Notes under the pieces: model-generated
The model's database searches: none
Told to the model about the DNA's origin: nothing
What the model saw: the letters and a program-made list of their open reading frames with translations, nothing else
Source of the DNA: Auanema rhodensis
Lineage: Eukaryota > Nematoda > Chromadorea > Rhabditida > Rhabditidae
Length of the DNA stretch: 64,000 nucleotides
Reading direction: 5' to 3'
Assembly: GCA_964057225.1 (NCBI GenBank)
Contig: OZ059897.1
Location: forward strand, 17,112,001-17,176,000
Shown: piece by piece, positions 46,601 to 61,600 of the stretch
Layout: the number at the start of each line of letters is the position of its first letter
How positions within the stretch are numbered: position 1 is the stretch's first letter
Program-made: the position numbers and the translations under genes

Positions 46601-49600
46601 CGGGAAGCGAGTTACATACCAAGTACACATCGCGTGTACATTTAATTAGCATAAATTGAAGTTCACGTGAATTTCAAAGTCATGGTTACCATGCACCAAT
46701 ATGAATAAGAATTTGTTTTTAGACTAATGTGGACATGGGGAATCTAATTTTGAAAACCGCATCTCTTTATCTTTCACGGGAAGCGAGTTACATACCAAGT
46801 GCACATCACGTGTACATTTAATTAGCATAAATTAAAGTTCACGTAAATTTCAAAGTCATGGTTGCCATGCACCAATATGAATAAGAATTTGTTTTTAGAC
46901 TAATATGGACATGGGGAATCTAATTTTGAAAACCGCATCTCCTTATCTTTCACGGGAAGCGAGTTACATACCGAGTGCACATCACGTGTACATTTAATTA
47001 GCATAAATTAAAGTTCACGTAAATTTCAAAGTCATGGTTACCATGCATCAATATCAATAAAATATTGTTTTTAGACTAATATGGACTTGGGGAATCTAAT
47101 TTTGAAAACCGCATCTCTTTATCTTTCACGGGAAGCGAGTTTCATACCAAGTGCACATCGCGTGTACATTTAATTAGCATAAATTGAAGTTCACGTAAAT
47201 TTCAAAGTCATGGTTACCATGCATCAATATCAATAAAATATTGTTTTTAGACTAATATGGACTTGGGGAATCTAATTTTGAAAACCGCATCTCTTTATCT
47301 TTCACGGGAAGCGAGTTACATACCGAGTGCACATCACGTGTACATTTAATTAGCATAAATTGAAGTTCACGTGAATTTCAAAGTCATGGTTACCATGCAC
47401 CAATATGAATAAGAATTTGTTTTTAGACTAATGTGGACATGGGGAATCTAATTTTGAAAACCGCATCTCTTTATCTTTCATGGGAAGCGAGATACATACC
47501 GAGTGCACATCGCGTGTACATTTAATTAGCATAAATTAAAGTTCACGTGAATTTCAAAGTCATGGTTGCCATGCACCAATATCAATAAAAATTTGGTTTT
47601 AGACTAATATGGATATGGGGAATCTAATTTTGAAAACCGCATCTCTTTATCTTTCACGGGAAGCGAGTTTCATACCAAGTGCACATCACGTGTACATTTA
47701 ATTAGCATAAATTAAAGTTCACGTAAATTTCAAAATCATGGTTACCATGCACCAATATCAATAAAAATTTGGTTTTAGACTAATATGGATATGGGGAATC
47801 TAATTTTGAAAACCGCATCTCTTTATCTTTCACGGGAAGCGAGTTTCATACCAAGTGCACATCACGTGTACATTTAATTAGCATAAATTAAAGTTCACGT
47901 AATTTTCAAAATCATGGTTACCATGCACCAATATCAATAAAAATTTGTTTTCAGACTAATATGGACATGGGGAATCTAATTTTGAAAACCGCATCTCTTC
48001 ATCTTTAAAGTGAAGCGAGTTACATACCAAGTACACATCACGTGTACATTTAATTAGCATAAATTGAAGTTCACGTGAATTTCAAAGTCATGGTTACCAT
48101 GCACCAATATGAATAAGAATTTGTTTTTAGACTAATGTGGACATGGGGAATCTAATTTTGAAAACCGCATCTCTTCATCTTTCACGGGAAGCGAGTTACA
48201 TACCAAGTACACATCACGTGTACATTTAATTAGCATAAATTGAAGTTCACGTGAATTTCAAAGTCATGGTTACCATGCACCAATATGAATAAGAATTTGT
48301 TTTTAGACTAATGTGGACATGGGGAATCTAATTTTGAAAACCGCATCTCTTCATCTTTCAAGGGAAGCGAGTTACATACCAAGTACACATCACGTGTACA
48401 TTTAATTAGCATAAATTGAAGTTCACGTGAATTTCAAAGTCATGGTTACCATGCACCAATATGAATAAGAATTTGTTTTTAGACTAATGTGGACTTGGGG
48501 AATCTAATTTTGAAAACCGCATCTCTTTATCTTTCACGGGAAGCGAGATACATACCAAGTGCACACCGCGTGTACATTTAATTAGCATAAATTAAAGTTC
48601 ACGTAAATTTAAAATCATGGTTACCATGCACTAATATCAATGAAAATTTGGTTTTAGACTAATATGGATATGGGGAATCTAATTTTGAAAACCGCATCTC
48701 TTTATCTTTCACGTGAAGCGAGTTACATACCAAGTGCACATCACGTGTACATTTAATTAGCATAAATTGAAGTTCACGTAAATATCAAAGTCATGGTTAC
48801 CATGCACCAATATCGATAAAAATTTGTTTTTAGACTAATATGGATATGGGGAATCTAATTTTGAAAACCGCATCTTTTGATCTTTCACGGGAAGCGAGTT
48901 ACATACCGAGTGCACATCGCGTGTACATTTAATTAGCATAAATTAAAGTTCACGTAAATTTCAAAGTCATGGTTACCATGCATCAATATCAATAAAATAT
49001 TGTTTTTAGACTAATATGGACTCGGGGAATCTAATTTTGAAAACCGCATCTCTTTATCTTTCACGGGAAGCGAGTTTCATACCAAGTGCACATCACGTGT
49101 ACATTTTATTAGCATAAATTGAAGTTCACGTAAATATCAAAGTCATGGTTACCATGCACCAATATCAATAAAAATTTGGTTTTAGACTAATATGGATATG
49201 GGGAATCTAATTTTGAAAACCGCATCTCTTTATCTTTCACGGGAAGCGAGTTTCATACCAAGTGCACATCACGTGTACATTTAATTAGCATAAATTAAAG
49301 TTCACGTAATTTTCAAAATCATGGTTACCATGCACCAATATCAATAAAAATTTGGTTTTAGACTAATATGGATATGGGGAATCTAATTTTGAAAACCGCA
49401 TCTCTTTATCTTTCACGGGAAGCGAGTTTCATACCAAGTGCACATCACGTGTACATTTAATTAGCATAAATTAAAGTTCACGTAATTTTCAAAATCATGG
49501 TTACCATGCACCAATATCAATAAAAATTTGTTTTCAGACTAATATGGACATGGGGAATCTAATTTTGAAAACCGCATCTCTTCATCTTTCACGGGAAGCG

Positions 49601-52600
49601 AGTTACATACCAAGTACACATCACGTGTACATTTAATTAGCATAAATTGAAGTTCACGTGAATTTCAAAGTCATGGTTACCATGCACCAATATGAATAAG
49701 AATTTGTTTTTAGACTAATGTGGACATGGGGAATCTAATTTTGAAAACCGCATCTCTTCATCTTTCACGGGAAGCGAGTTACATACCAAGTACACATCAC
49801 GTGTACATTTAATTAGCATAAATGAAAGTTCACGTAAATTTGAAAGTCATGGTTACCATGCACCAATATGAATAAGAATTTGTTTTTAGACTAATGTGGA
49901 CATGGGGAATCTAATTTTGAAAACCGCATCTCTTTATCTTTCACGGGAAGCGAGATACATACCAAGTGCACATCGCGTGTACATTTAATTAGCATAAATT
50001 AAAGTTCACGTAAATTTCAAAGTCATGGTTGCCATGCACCAATATGAATAAGAATTTGTTTTTAGACTAATATGGACATGGGGAATCTAATTTTGAAAAC
50101 CGCATCTCTTTATCTTTCACGGGAAGCGAGTTACATACCGAGTGCACATCACGTGTACATTTAATTAGCATAAATTAAAGTTCACGTAAATTTCAAAGTC
50201 ATGGTTACCATGCATCAATATCAATAAAATATTGTTTTTAGACTAATATGGACTTGGGGAATCTAATTTTGAAAACCGCATCTCTTTATCTTTCACGGGA
50301 AGCGAGTTTCATACCAAGTGCACATCGCGTGTACATTTAATTAGCATAAATTGAAGTTCACGTAAATTTCAAAGTCATGGTTACCATGCATCAATATCAA
50401 TAAAATATTGTTTTTAGACTAATATGGACTTGGGGAATCTAATTTTGAAAACCGCATCTCTTTATCTTTCACGGGAAGCGAGTTACATACCGAGTGCACA
50501 TCACGTGTACATTTAATTAGCATAAATTGAAGTTCACGTGAATTTCAAAGTCATGGTTACCATGCACCAATATGAATAAGAATTTGTTTTTAGACTAATG
50601 TGGACATGGGGAATCTAATTTTGAAAACCGCATCTCTTTATCTTTCACGGGAAGCGAGTTTCATACCAAGTGCACATCACGTGTACATTTAATTAGCATA
50701 AATTAAAGTTCACGTAAATTTCAAAATCATGGTTACCATGCACCAATATCAATAAAAATTTGGTTTTAGACTAATATGGATATGGGGAATCTAATTTTGA
50801 AAACCGCATCTCTTTATCTTTCACGGGAAGCGAGTTTCATACCAAGTGCACATCACGTGTACATTTAATTAGCATAAATTAAAGTTCACGTAAATTTCAA
50901 AATCATGGTTACCATGCACCAATATCAATAAAAATTTGGTTTTAGACTAATATGGATATGGGGAATCTAATTTTGAAAACCGCATCTCTTTATCTTTCAC
51001 GGGAAGCGAGTTTCATACCAAGTGCACATCACGTGTACATTTAATTAGCATAAATTAAAGTTCACGTAATTTTCAAAATCATGGTTACCATGCACCAATA
51101 TCAATAAAAATTTGTTTTCAGACTAATATGGACATGGGGAATCTAATTTTGAAAACCGCATCTCTTCATCTTTCACGGGAAGCGAGTTACATACCAAGTA
51201 CACATCACGTGTACATTTAATTAGCATAAATTGAAGTTCACGTGAATTTCAAAGTCATGGTTACCATGCACCAATATGAATAAGAATTTGTTTTTAGACT
51301 AATGTGGACATGGGGAATCTAATTTTGAAAACCGCATCTCTTCATCTTTCACGGGAAGCGAGTTACATACCAAGTACACATCACGTGTACATTTAATTAG
51401 CATAAATTGAAGTTCACGTGAATTTCAAAGTCATGGTTACCATGCACCAATATGAATAAGAATTTGTTTTTAGACTAATGTGGACATGGGGAATCTAATT
51501 TTGAAAACCGCATCTCTTCATCTTTCAAGGGAAGCGAGTTACATACCAAGTACACATCACGTGTACATTTAATTAGCATAAATTGAAGTTCACGTGAATT
51601 TCAAAGTCATGGTTACCATGCACCAATATGAATAAGAATTTGTTTTTAGACTAATGTGGACTTGGGGAATCTAATTTTGAAAACCGCATCTCTTTATCTT
51701 TCACGGGAAGCGAGATACATACCAAGTGCACACCGCGTGTACATTTAATTAGCATAAATTAAAGTTCACGTAAATTTAAAATCATGGTTACCATGCACTA
51801 ATATCAATGAAAATTTGGTTTTAGACTAATATGGATATGGGGAATCTAATTTTGAAAACCCCATCTCTTTATCTTTCACGTGAAGCGAGTTACATACCAA
51901 GTGCACATCACGTGTACATTTAATTAGCATAAATTGAAGTTCACGTAAATATCAAAGTCATGGTTACCATGCACCAATATCGATAAAAATTTGTTTTTAG
52001 ACTAATATGGATATGGGGAATCTAATTTTGAAAACCGCATCTTTTCATCTTTCACGGGAAGCGAGTTACATACCGAGTGCACATCGCGTGTACATTTAAT
52101 TAGCATAAATTAAAGTTCACGTAAATTTCAAAGTCATGGTTACCATGCATCAATATCAATAAAATATTGTTTTTAGACTAATATGGACTCGGGGAATCTA
52201 ATTTTGAAAACCGCATCTCTTTATCTTTCACGGGAAGCGAGTTTCATACCAAGTGCACATCACGTGTACATTTTATTAGCATAAATTGAAGTTCACGTAA
52301 ATATCAAAGTCATGGTTACCATGCACCAATATCAATAAAAATTTGGTTTTAGCCTAATATGGATATGGGGAATCTAATTTTGAAAACCGCATCTCTTTAT
52401 CTTTCACGGGAAGCGAGTTTCATACCAAGTGCACATCACGTGTACATTTAATTAGCATAAATTAAAGTTCACGTAATTTTCAAAATCATGGTTACCATGC
52501 ACCAATATCAATAAAAATTTGTTTTCAGACTAATATGGACATGGGGAATCTAATTTTGAAAACCGCATCTCTTCATCTTTCACGGGAAGCGAGTTACATA

Positions 52601-55600
52601 CCAAGTACACATCACGTGTACATTTAATTAGCATAAATTGAAGTTCACGTGAATTTCAAAGTCATGGTTACCATGCACCAATATGAATAAGAATTTGTTT
52701 TTAGACTAATGTGGACATGGGGAATCTAATTTTGAAAACCGCATCTCTTCATCTTTCACGGGAAGTGAGTTACATACCAAGTACACATCACGTGTACATT
52801 TAATTAGCATAAATTGAAGTTCACGTGAATTTCAAAGTCATGGTTACCATGCACCAATATGAATAAGAATTTGTTTTTAGACTAATGTGGACATGGGGAA
52901 TCTAATTTTGAAAACCGCATCTCTTCATCTTTCAAGGGAAGCGAGTTACATACCAAGTACACATCACGTGTACATTTAATTAGCATAAATTGAAGTTCAC
53001 GTGAATTTCAAAGTCATGGTTACCATGCACCAATATGAATAAGAATTTGTTTTTAGACTAATGTGGACATGGGGAATCTAATTTTGAAAACCGCATCTCT
53101 TCATCTTTCACGGGAAGCGAGTTACATACCAAGTACACATCACGTGTACATTTAATTAGCATAAATTGAAGTTCACGTGAATTTCAAAGTCATGGTTACC
53201 ATGCACCAATATGAATAAGAATTTGTTTTTAGACTAATGTGGATATGGGGAATCTAATTTTGAAAACCGCATCTCTTCATCTTTCAAGGGAAGCGAGTTA
53301 CATACCAAGTACACATCACGTGTACATTTAATTAGCATAAATTGAAGTTCACGTGAATTTCAAAGTCATGGTTACCATGCACCAATATCGATAAAAATTT
53401 GTTTTTAGACTAATATGGATATGGGGAATCTAATTTTGAAAACCGCATCTTTTCATCTTTCACGGGAAGCGAGATACATACCAAGTGCACACCGCGTGTA
53501 CATTTAATTAGCATAAATTAAAGTTCACGTAAATTTAAAATCATGGTTACCATGCACTAATATCAATGAAAATTTGGTTTTAGACTAATATGGATATGGG
53601 GAATCTAATTTTGAAAACCGCATCTCTTTATCTTTCACGTGAAGCGAGTTACATACCAAGTGCACATCACGTGTACATTTAATTAGCATAAATTGAAGTT
53701 CACGTAAATATCAAAGTCATGGTTACCATGCACCAATATCGATAAAAATTTGTTTTTAGACTAATATGGATATGGGGAATCTAATTTTGAAAACCGCATC
53801 TTTTCATCTTTCACGGGAAGCGAGTTACATACCGAGTGCACATCGCGTGTACATTTAATTAGCATAAATTAAAGTTCACGTAAAATTCAAAGTCATGGTT
53901 ACCATGCATCAATATCAATAAAATATTGTTTTTAGACTAATATGGACTCGGGGAATCTAATTTTGAAAACCGCATCTCTTTATCTTTCACGGGAAGCGAG
54001 TTTCATACCAAGTGCACATCACGTGTACATTTTATTAGCATAAATTGAAGTTCACGTAAATATCAAAGTCATGGTTACCATGCATCAATATCAATAAAAT
54101 ATTGTTTTTAGACTAATATGGATATGGGGAATCTAATTTTGAGAACCGCATCTTTTCATCTTTCACGGGAAGCGAGTTACATACCGAGTGCACATCGCGT
54201 GTACATTTAATTAGCATAAATTAAAGTTCACGTAAATTTCAAAGTCATGGTTACCATGCATCAATATCAATAAAATATTGTTTTTAGACTAATATGGACT
54301 CGGGGAATCTAAGTTTGAAAACCGCATCTCTTTATCTTTCACGGGAAGCGAGTTTCATACCAAGTGCACATCACGTGTACATTTTATTAGCATAAATTGA
54401 AGTTCACGTAAATATCAAAGTCATGGTTACCATGCATCAATATCAATAAAATATTGTTTTTAGACTAATATGGACTTGAGGAATCTAATTTTGAAAACCG
54501 CATCTTTTCATCTTTCACGGGAAGCGAGTTACATACCGAGTGCACATCGCGTGTACATTTAATTAGCATAAATTAAAGTTCACGTAAATTTCAAAGTCAT
54601 GGTTACCATGCATCAATATCAATAAAATATTGTTTTTAGACTAATATGGACTTGAGGAATCTAATTTTGAAAACCGCATCTTTTCATCTTTCACGGGAAG
54701 CGAGTTACATACCAAGTACACATCACGTGTACATTTAATTAGCATAAATTAAAGTTCACGTAAATTTCGAAGTCATGGTTACCATGCACTAATATCAATG
54801 AAAATTTGGTTTTAGACTAATATGGATATGGGGAATCTAATTTTGAAAACCGCATCTTTTCATCTTTCACGGGAAGCGAGTTACATACCAAGTACACATC
54901 ACGTGTACATTTAATTAGCATAAATTAAAGTTCACGTAAATTTCAAAGTCATGGTTACCATGCACCAATATCAATGAAAATTTGTTTTTAGACTAATATG
55001 GACATGGGGAATCTAATTTTAAAAACCGCATCTCTTTATCTTTCACGGGAAGCGAGTTTCATACAAGTGCACATCACGTGTACATTTAATTAGCATAAAT
55101 TGAAGTTCACGTAAATTTCAAAGTCATGGTTACCATGCACCAATATGAATAAGAATTTGTTTTTAGACTAATATGGACATGGGGAATCTAATTTTGAAAA
55201 CCGCATCTCTTTATCTTTCACGGGAAGCGAGTTACATACCGAGTGCACATCACGTGTACATTTAATTAGCATAAATTAAAGTTCACGTAAATTTCAAAGT
55301 CATGGTTACCATGCACCAATATCAATAAAAATTTGTCTTCAGACTAATATAGACATGGGGAATCTAATTTTGAAAACCGCATCTCTTTATCTTTCACGGG
55401 AAGCGAGTTTCATACCAAGTGCACATCACGTGTACATTTAATTAGCATAAATTAAAGTTCACGTAAATTTCGAAGTCATGGTTACCATGCACCAATATCA
55501 ATAAAAATTTCTTTTTAGACTAATATGGACTTGGGGAATCTAATTTTGAAAACCGCATCTCTTTATCTTTCACGGGAAGCGAGTTTCATACCAAGTGCAC

Positions 55601-58600
55601 ATCACGTGTACATTTAATTAGCATAAATTAAAGTTCACGTAAATTTCGAAGTCATGGTTACCATGCACCAATATCAATAAAAATTTGTTATTAGACTAAT
55701 ATGAACATGGTGAATCTAATTTTGAAAACCGCATCTCTTTATCTTTCACGGGGAGCGAGTTTCATACCAAGTGCACATCACGTGTACATTTAATTAGCAT
55801 AAATTAAAGTTCACGTAAATTTCAAAGTCATGGTTACCATGCACCAATATCAATGAAAATTTGTTTTTAGACTAATATGAACATGGTGAATCTAATTTTG
55901 AAAACCGTATCTCTTTATCTTTCACGGGAAGCGAGTTACATACCAAGTACACAACACGTGTACATTTAATTAGCATAAATGAAAGTTCACGTAAATTTGA
56001 AAGTCATGGTTACCATGCACCAATATCAATAAAAATTTGTATTCAGACTAATATGGACATGGGGAATCTAATTTTCAAAACCGCATCTCTTTATCTTTCA
56101 CGGGAAGCGAGTTTCATACAAGTGCACATCACGTGTACATTTAATTAGCATAAATTGAAGTTCACGTAAATTTCAAAGTCATGGTTACCATGCACCAATA
56201 TGAATAAGAATTTGTTTTTAGACTAATATGGACATGGGGAATCTAATTTTGAAAACCGCATCTCTTCATCTTTCACGGGAAGCGAGTTACATACCGAGTG
56301 CACATCACGTGTACATTTAATTAGCATAAATTAAAGTTCACGTAAATTTCAAAGTCATGGTTACCATGCATCAATATCAATAAAAATTTGTTTTCAGACT
56401 AATATGGACATGGGGAATCTAATTTTGAAAACCGCATCTCTTTATCTTTCACGGGAAGCGAGTTACATACCGAGTGCACATCACGTGTACATTTAATTAG
56501 CATAAATTAAAGTTCACGTAAATTTCAAAGTCATGGTTACCATGCATCAATATCAATGAAAATTTGTTTTTAGACTAATATGGACTTGGGGAATCTAATT
56601 TTGAAAACCGCCTCTCTTTATCTTTCACGGGAAGCGAGTTTCATACCAAGTGCACATCACGTGTACATTTAATTAGCATAAATTAAAGTTCACGTAAATT
56701 TCAAAATCATGGTTACCATGCATCAATATCAATAAAAATTTGTTTTCAGACTAATATGGACATGGGGAATCTAATTCTGAAAACCGCATCTCTTCATCTT
56801 TCACGGGAAGCGAGTTACATACCAAGTACACATCGCGTGTACATTTAATTAGCATAAATTGAAGTTCACGTGAATTTCAAAGTCATGGTTACCATGCACC
56901 AATATGAATAAGAATTTGTTTTTAGACTAATGTGGGCATGGGGAATCTAATTTTGAAAACCGCATCTCTTTATCTTTCACGGGAAGCGAGATACATACCA
57001 AGTGCACATCGCGTGTACATTTAATTAGCATAAATTGAAGTTCACGTAAATTTCAAAGTCATGGTTGCCATGCACCAATATGAATAAGAATTTGTTTTTA
57101 GACTAATATGGACATGGGGAATCTAATTTTGAAAACCGCATCTCTTTATCTTTCACGGGAAGCGAGTTACATACCGAGTGCACATCACGTGTACATTTAA
57201 TTAGCATAAATTAAAGTTCACGTAAATTTCAAAGTCATGGTTACCATGCATCAATATCAATAAAATATTGTTTTTAGACTAATATGGACTTGGGGAATCT
57301 AATTTTGGAAACCGCATCTCTTCATCTTTCACGGGAAGCGAGTTACATACCAAGTACACATCGCGTGTACATTTAATTAGCATAAATTGAAGTTCACGTG
57401 AATTTCAAAGTCATGGTTACCATGCACCAATATGAATAAGAATTTGTTTTTAGACTAATGTGGACATGGGGAATCTAATTTTGAAAACCGCATCTCTTTA
57501 TCTTTCACGGGAAGCGAGATACATACCAAGTGCACATCGCGTGTACATTTAATTAGCATAAATTAAAGTTCACGTAAATTTCAAAGTCATGGTTACCATG
57601 CACCAATACGAATAAGAATTTGTTTTTAGACTAATGTGGACATGGGGAATCTAATTTTGAAAACGGCATCTCTTTATCTTTCACGGGAAGCGAGATACAT
57701 ACCAAGTGCACATCGCGTGTACATTTAATTAGCATAAATTAAAGTTCACGTAAATTTCAAAGTCATGGTTACCATGCACCAATACGAATAAGAATTTGTT
57801 TTTAGACTAATGTGGACATGGGGAATCTAATTTTGAAAACCGCATCTCTTTATCTTTCACGGGAAGCGAGTTACATACCGAGTGCACATCACGTGTACAT
57901 TTAATTAGCATAAATTAAAGTTCACGTAAATTTCAAAGTCATGGTTACCATGCATCAATATCAATAAAATATTGTTTTTAGACTAATATGGACTTGGGGA
58001 ATCTAATTTTGAAAACCGCATCTCTTTATCTTTCACGGGAAGCGAGTTTCATACCAAGTGCACATCGCGTGTACATTTAATTAGCATAAATTGAAGTTCA
58101 CGTGAATTTCAAAGTCATGGTTACCATGCACCAATATGAATAAGAATTTGTTTTTAGACTAATGTGGACATGGGGAATCTAATTTTGAAAACCGCATCTC
58201 TTTATCTTTCATGGGAAGCGAGATACATACCGAGTGCACATCGCGTGTACATTTAATTAGCATAAATTGAAGTTCACGTGAATTTCAAAGTCATGGTTAC
58301 CATGCACCAATATGAATAAGAATTTGTTTTTAGACTAATGTGGACATGGGGAATCTAATTTTGAAAACCGCATCTCTTTATCTTTCACGGGAAGCGAGAT
58401 ACATACCAAGTGCACACCGCGTGTACATTTAATTAGCATAAATTAAAGTTCACGTAAATTTCAAAGTCATGGTTGCCATGCACCAATATCAATAAAAATT
58501 TGGTTTTAGACTAATATGGATATGGGGAATCTAATTTTGAAAACCGCATCTCTTTATCTTTCACGGGAAGCGAGTTTCATACCAAGTGCACATCACGTGT

Positions 58601-61600
58601 ACATTTAATTAGCATAAATTAAAGTTCACGTAAATTTCAAAGTCATGGTTACCATGCACCAATATCAATAAAATATTGTTTTTAGACTAATATGGACTTG
58701 GGGAATCTAATTTTGAAAACCGCATCTCTTTATCTTTCACGGGAAGCGAGTTTCATACCAAGTGCACATCACATGTACATTTAATTAGCATAAATTAAAG
58801 TTCACGTAAATTTCGAAGTCATGGTTACCATGCACTAATATCAATGAAAATTTGGTTTTAGACTAATATGGATATGGGGAATCTAATTTTGAAAACCGCA
58901 TCTCTTTATCTTTCACGTGAAGCGAGTTACATACCAAGTGCACATCACGTGTACATTTAATTAGCATAAATTGAAGTTCACGTAAATATCAAAGTCATGG
59001 TTACCATGCACCAATATCAATAAAAATTTGTTTTTAGACTAATATGGACATGGGGAATCTAATTTTGAAAACCGCATCTTTTCATCTTTCACGGGAAGCG
59101 AGTTACATACCGAGTGCACATCGCGTGTACATTTAATTAGCATAAATTAAAGTTCACGTAAATTTCAAAGTCATGGTTACCATGCATCAATATCAATAAA
59201 ATATTGTTTTTAGACTAATATGGACTTGGGGAATCTAATTTTGAAAACCGCATCTTTTCATCTTTCACGGGAAGCGAGTTACATACCAAGTACACATCAC
59301 GTGTACATTTAATTAGCATAAATTAAAGTTCACGTAAATTTCGAAGTCATGGTTGCCATGCACCAATATGAATAAGAATTTGTTTTTAGACTAATATGGA
59401 CATGGGGAATCTAATTTTGAAAACCGCATCTCTTTATCTTTCACGGGAAGCGAGATACATACCAAGTGCACATCGCGTGTACATTTAATTAGCATAAATT
59501 AAAGTTCACGTAAATTTCAAAGTCATGGTTGCCATGCACCAATATGAATAAGAATTTGTTTTTAGACTAATATGGACATGGGGAATCTAATTTTCAAAAC
59601 CGCATCTCTTTATCTTTCACGGGAAGCGAGTTTCATACAAGTGCACATCACGTGTACATTTAATTAGCATAAATTGAAGTTCACGTAAATTTCAAAGTCA
59701 TGGTTACCATGCACCAATATGAATAAGAATTTGTTTTTAGACTAATATGGACATGGGGAATCTAATTTTGAAAACCGCATCTCTTCATCTTTCACGGGAA
59801 GCGAGTTACATACCGAGTGCACATCACGTGTACATTTAATTAGCATAAATTAAAGTTCACGTAAATTTCAAAGTCATGGTTACCATGCATCAATATCAAT
59901 AAAAATTTGTTTTCAGACTAATATGGACATGGGGAATCTAATTTTGAAAACCGCATCTCTTCATCTTTCACGGGAAGCGAGTTACATACCAAGTACACAT
60001 CGCGTGTACATTTAATTAGCATAAATTGAAGTTCACGTGAATTTCGAAGTCATGGTTACCATGCACCAATATCAATAAAAATTTCTTTTTAGACTAATAT
60101 GGACTTGGGGAATCTAATTTTGAAAACCGCATCTCTTTATCTTTCACGGGAAGCGAGTTTCATACCAAATGCACATCACGTGTACATTTAATTAGCATAA
60201 ATCAAAGTTCACGTAAATTTCGAAGTCATGGTTACCATGCACCAATATCAATAAAAATTTGTTTTTAGACTAATATGAACATGGTGAATCTAATTTTGAA
60301 AACCGCATCTCTTTATCCTTCACGGGGAGCGAGTTTCATACCAAGTGCACATCACGTGTACATTTAATTAGCATAAATTGAAGTTCACGTAAATTTAAAA
60401 TCATGGTTACCATGCACCAATATCAATAAAAATTTGTTTTTAGACTAATATGGACTTGGGGAATCTAATTTTGAAAACCGCATCTCTTTATCTTTCACGG
60501 GAAGCGAGTTTCATACCAAGTGCACATCACATGTACATTTAATTAGCATAAATTAAAGTTCACGTAAATTTCGAAGTCATGGTTACCATGCACTAATATC
60601 AATGAAAATTTGGTTTTAGACTAATATGGATATGGGGAATCTAATTTTGAAAACCGCATCTCTTTATCTTTCACGTGAAGCGAGTTACATACCAAGTGCA
60701 CATCACGTGTACATTTAATTAGCATAAATTGAAGTTCACGTAAATATCAAAGTCATGGTTACCATGCACCAATATCAATAAAAATTTGTTTTTAGACTAA
60801 TATGGACATGGGGAATCTAATTTTGAAAACCGCATCTTTTCATCTTTCACGGGAAGCGAGTTACATACCGAGTGCACATCGCGTGTACATTTAATTAGCA
60901 TAAATTAAAGTTCACGTAAATTTCAAAGTCATGGTTACCATGCATCAATATCAATAAAATATTGTTTTTAGACTAATATGGACTTGGGGAATCTAATTTT
61001 GAAAACCGCATCTTTTCATCTTTCACGGGAAGCGAGTTACATACCAAGTACACATCACGTGTACATTTAATTAGCATAAATTAAAGTTCACGTAAATTTC
61101 GAAGTCATGGTTGCCATGCACCAATATGAATAAGAATTTGTTTTTAGACTAATATGGACATGGGGAATCTAATTTTGAAAACCGCATCTCTTTATCTTTC
61201 ACGGGAAGCGAGATACATACCAAGTGCACATCGCGTGTACATTTAATTAGCATAAATTAAAGTTCACGTAAATTTCAAAGTCATGGTTGCCATGCACCAA
61301 TATGAATAAGAATTTGTTTTTAGACTAATATGGACATGGGGAATCTAATTTTCAAAACCGCATCTCTTTATCTTTCACGGGAAGCGAGTTTCATACAAGT
61401 GCACATCACGTGTACATTTAATTAGCATAAATTGAAGTTCACGTAAATTTCAAAGTCATGGTTACCATGCACCAATATGAATAAGAATTTGTTTTTAGAC
61501 TAATATGGACATGGGGAATCTAATTTTGAAAACCGCATCTCTTCATCTTTCACGGGAAGCGAGTTACATACCGAGTGCACATCACGTGTACATTTAATTA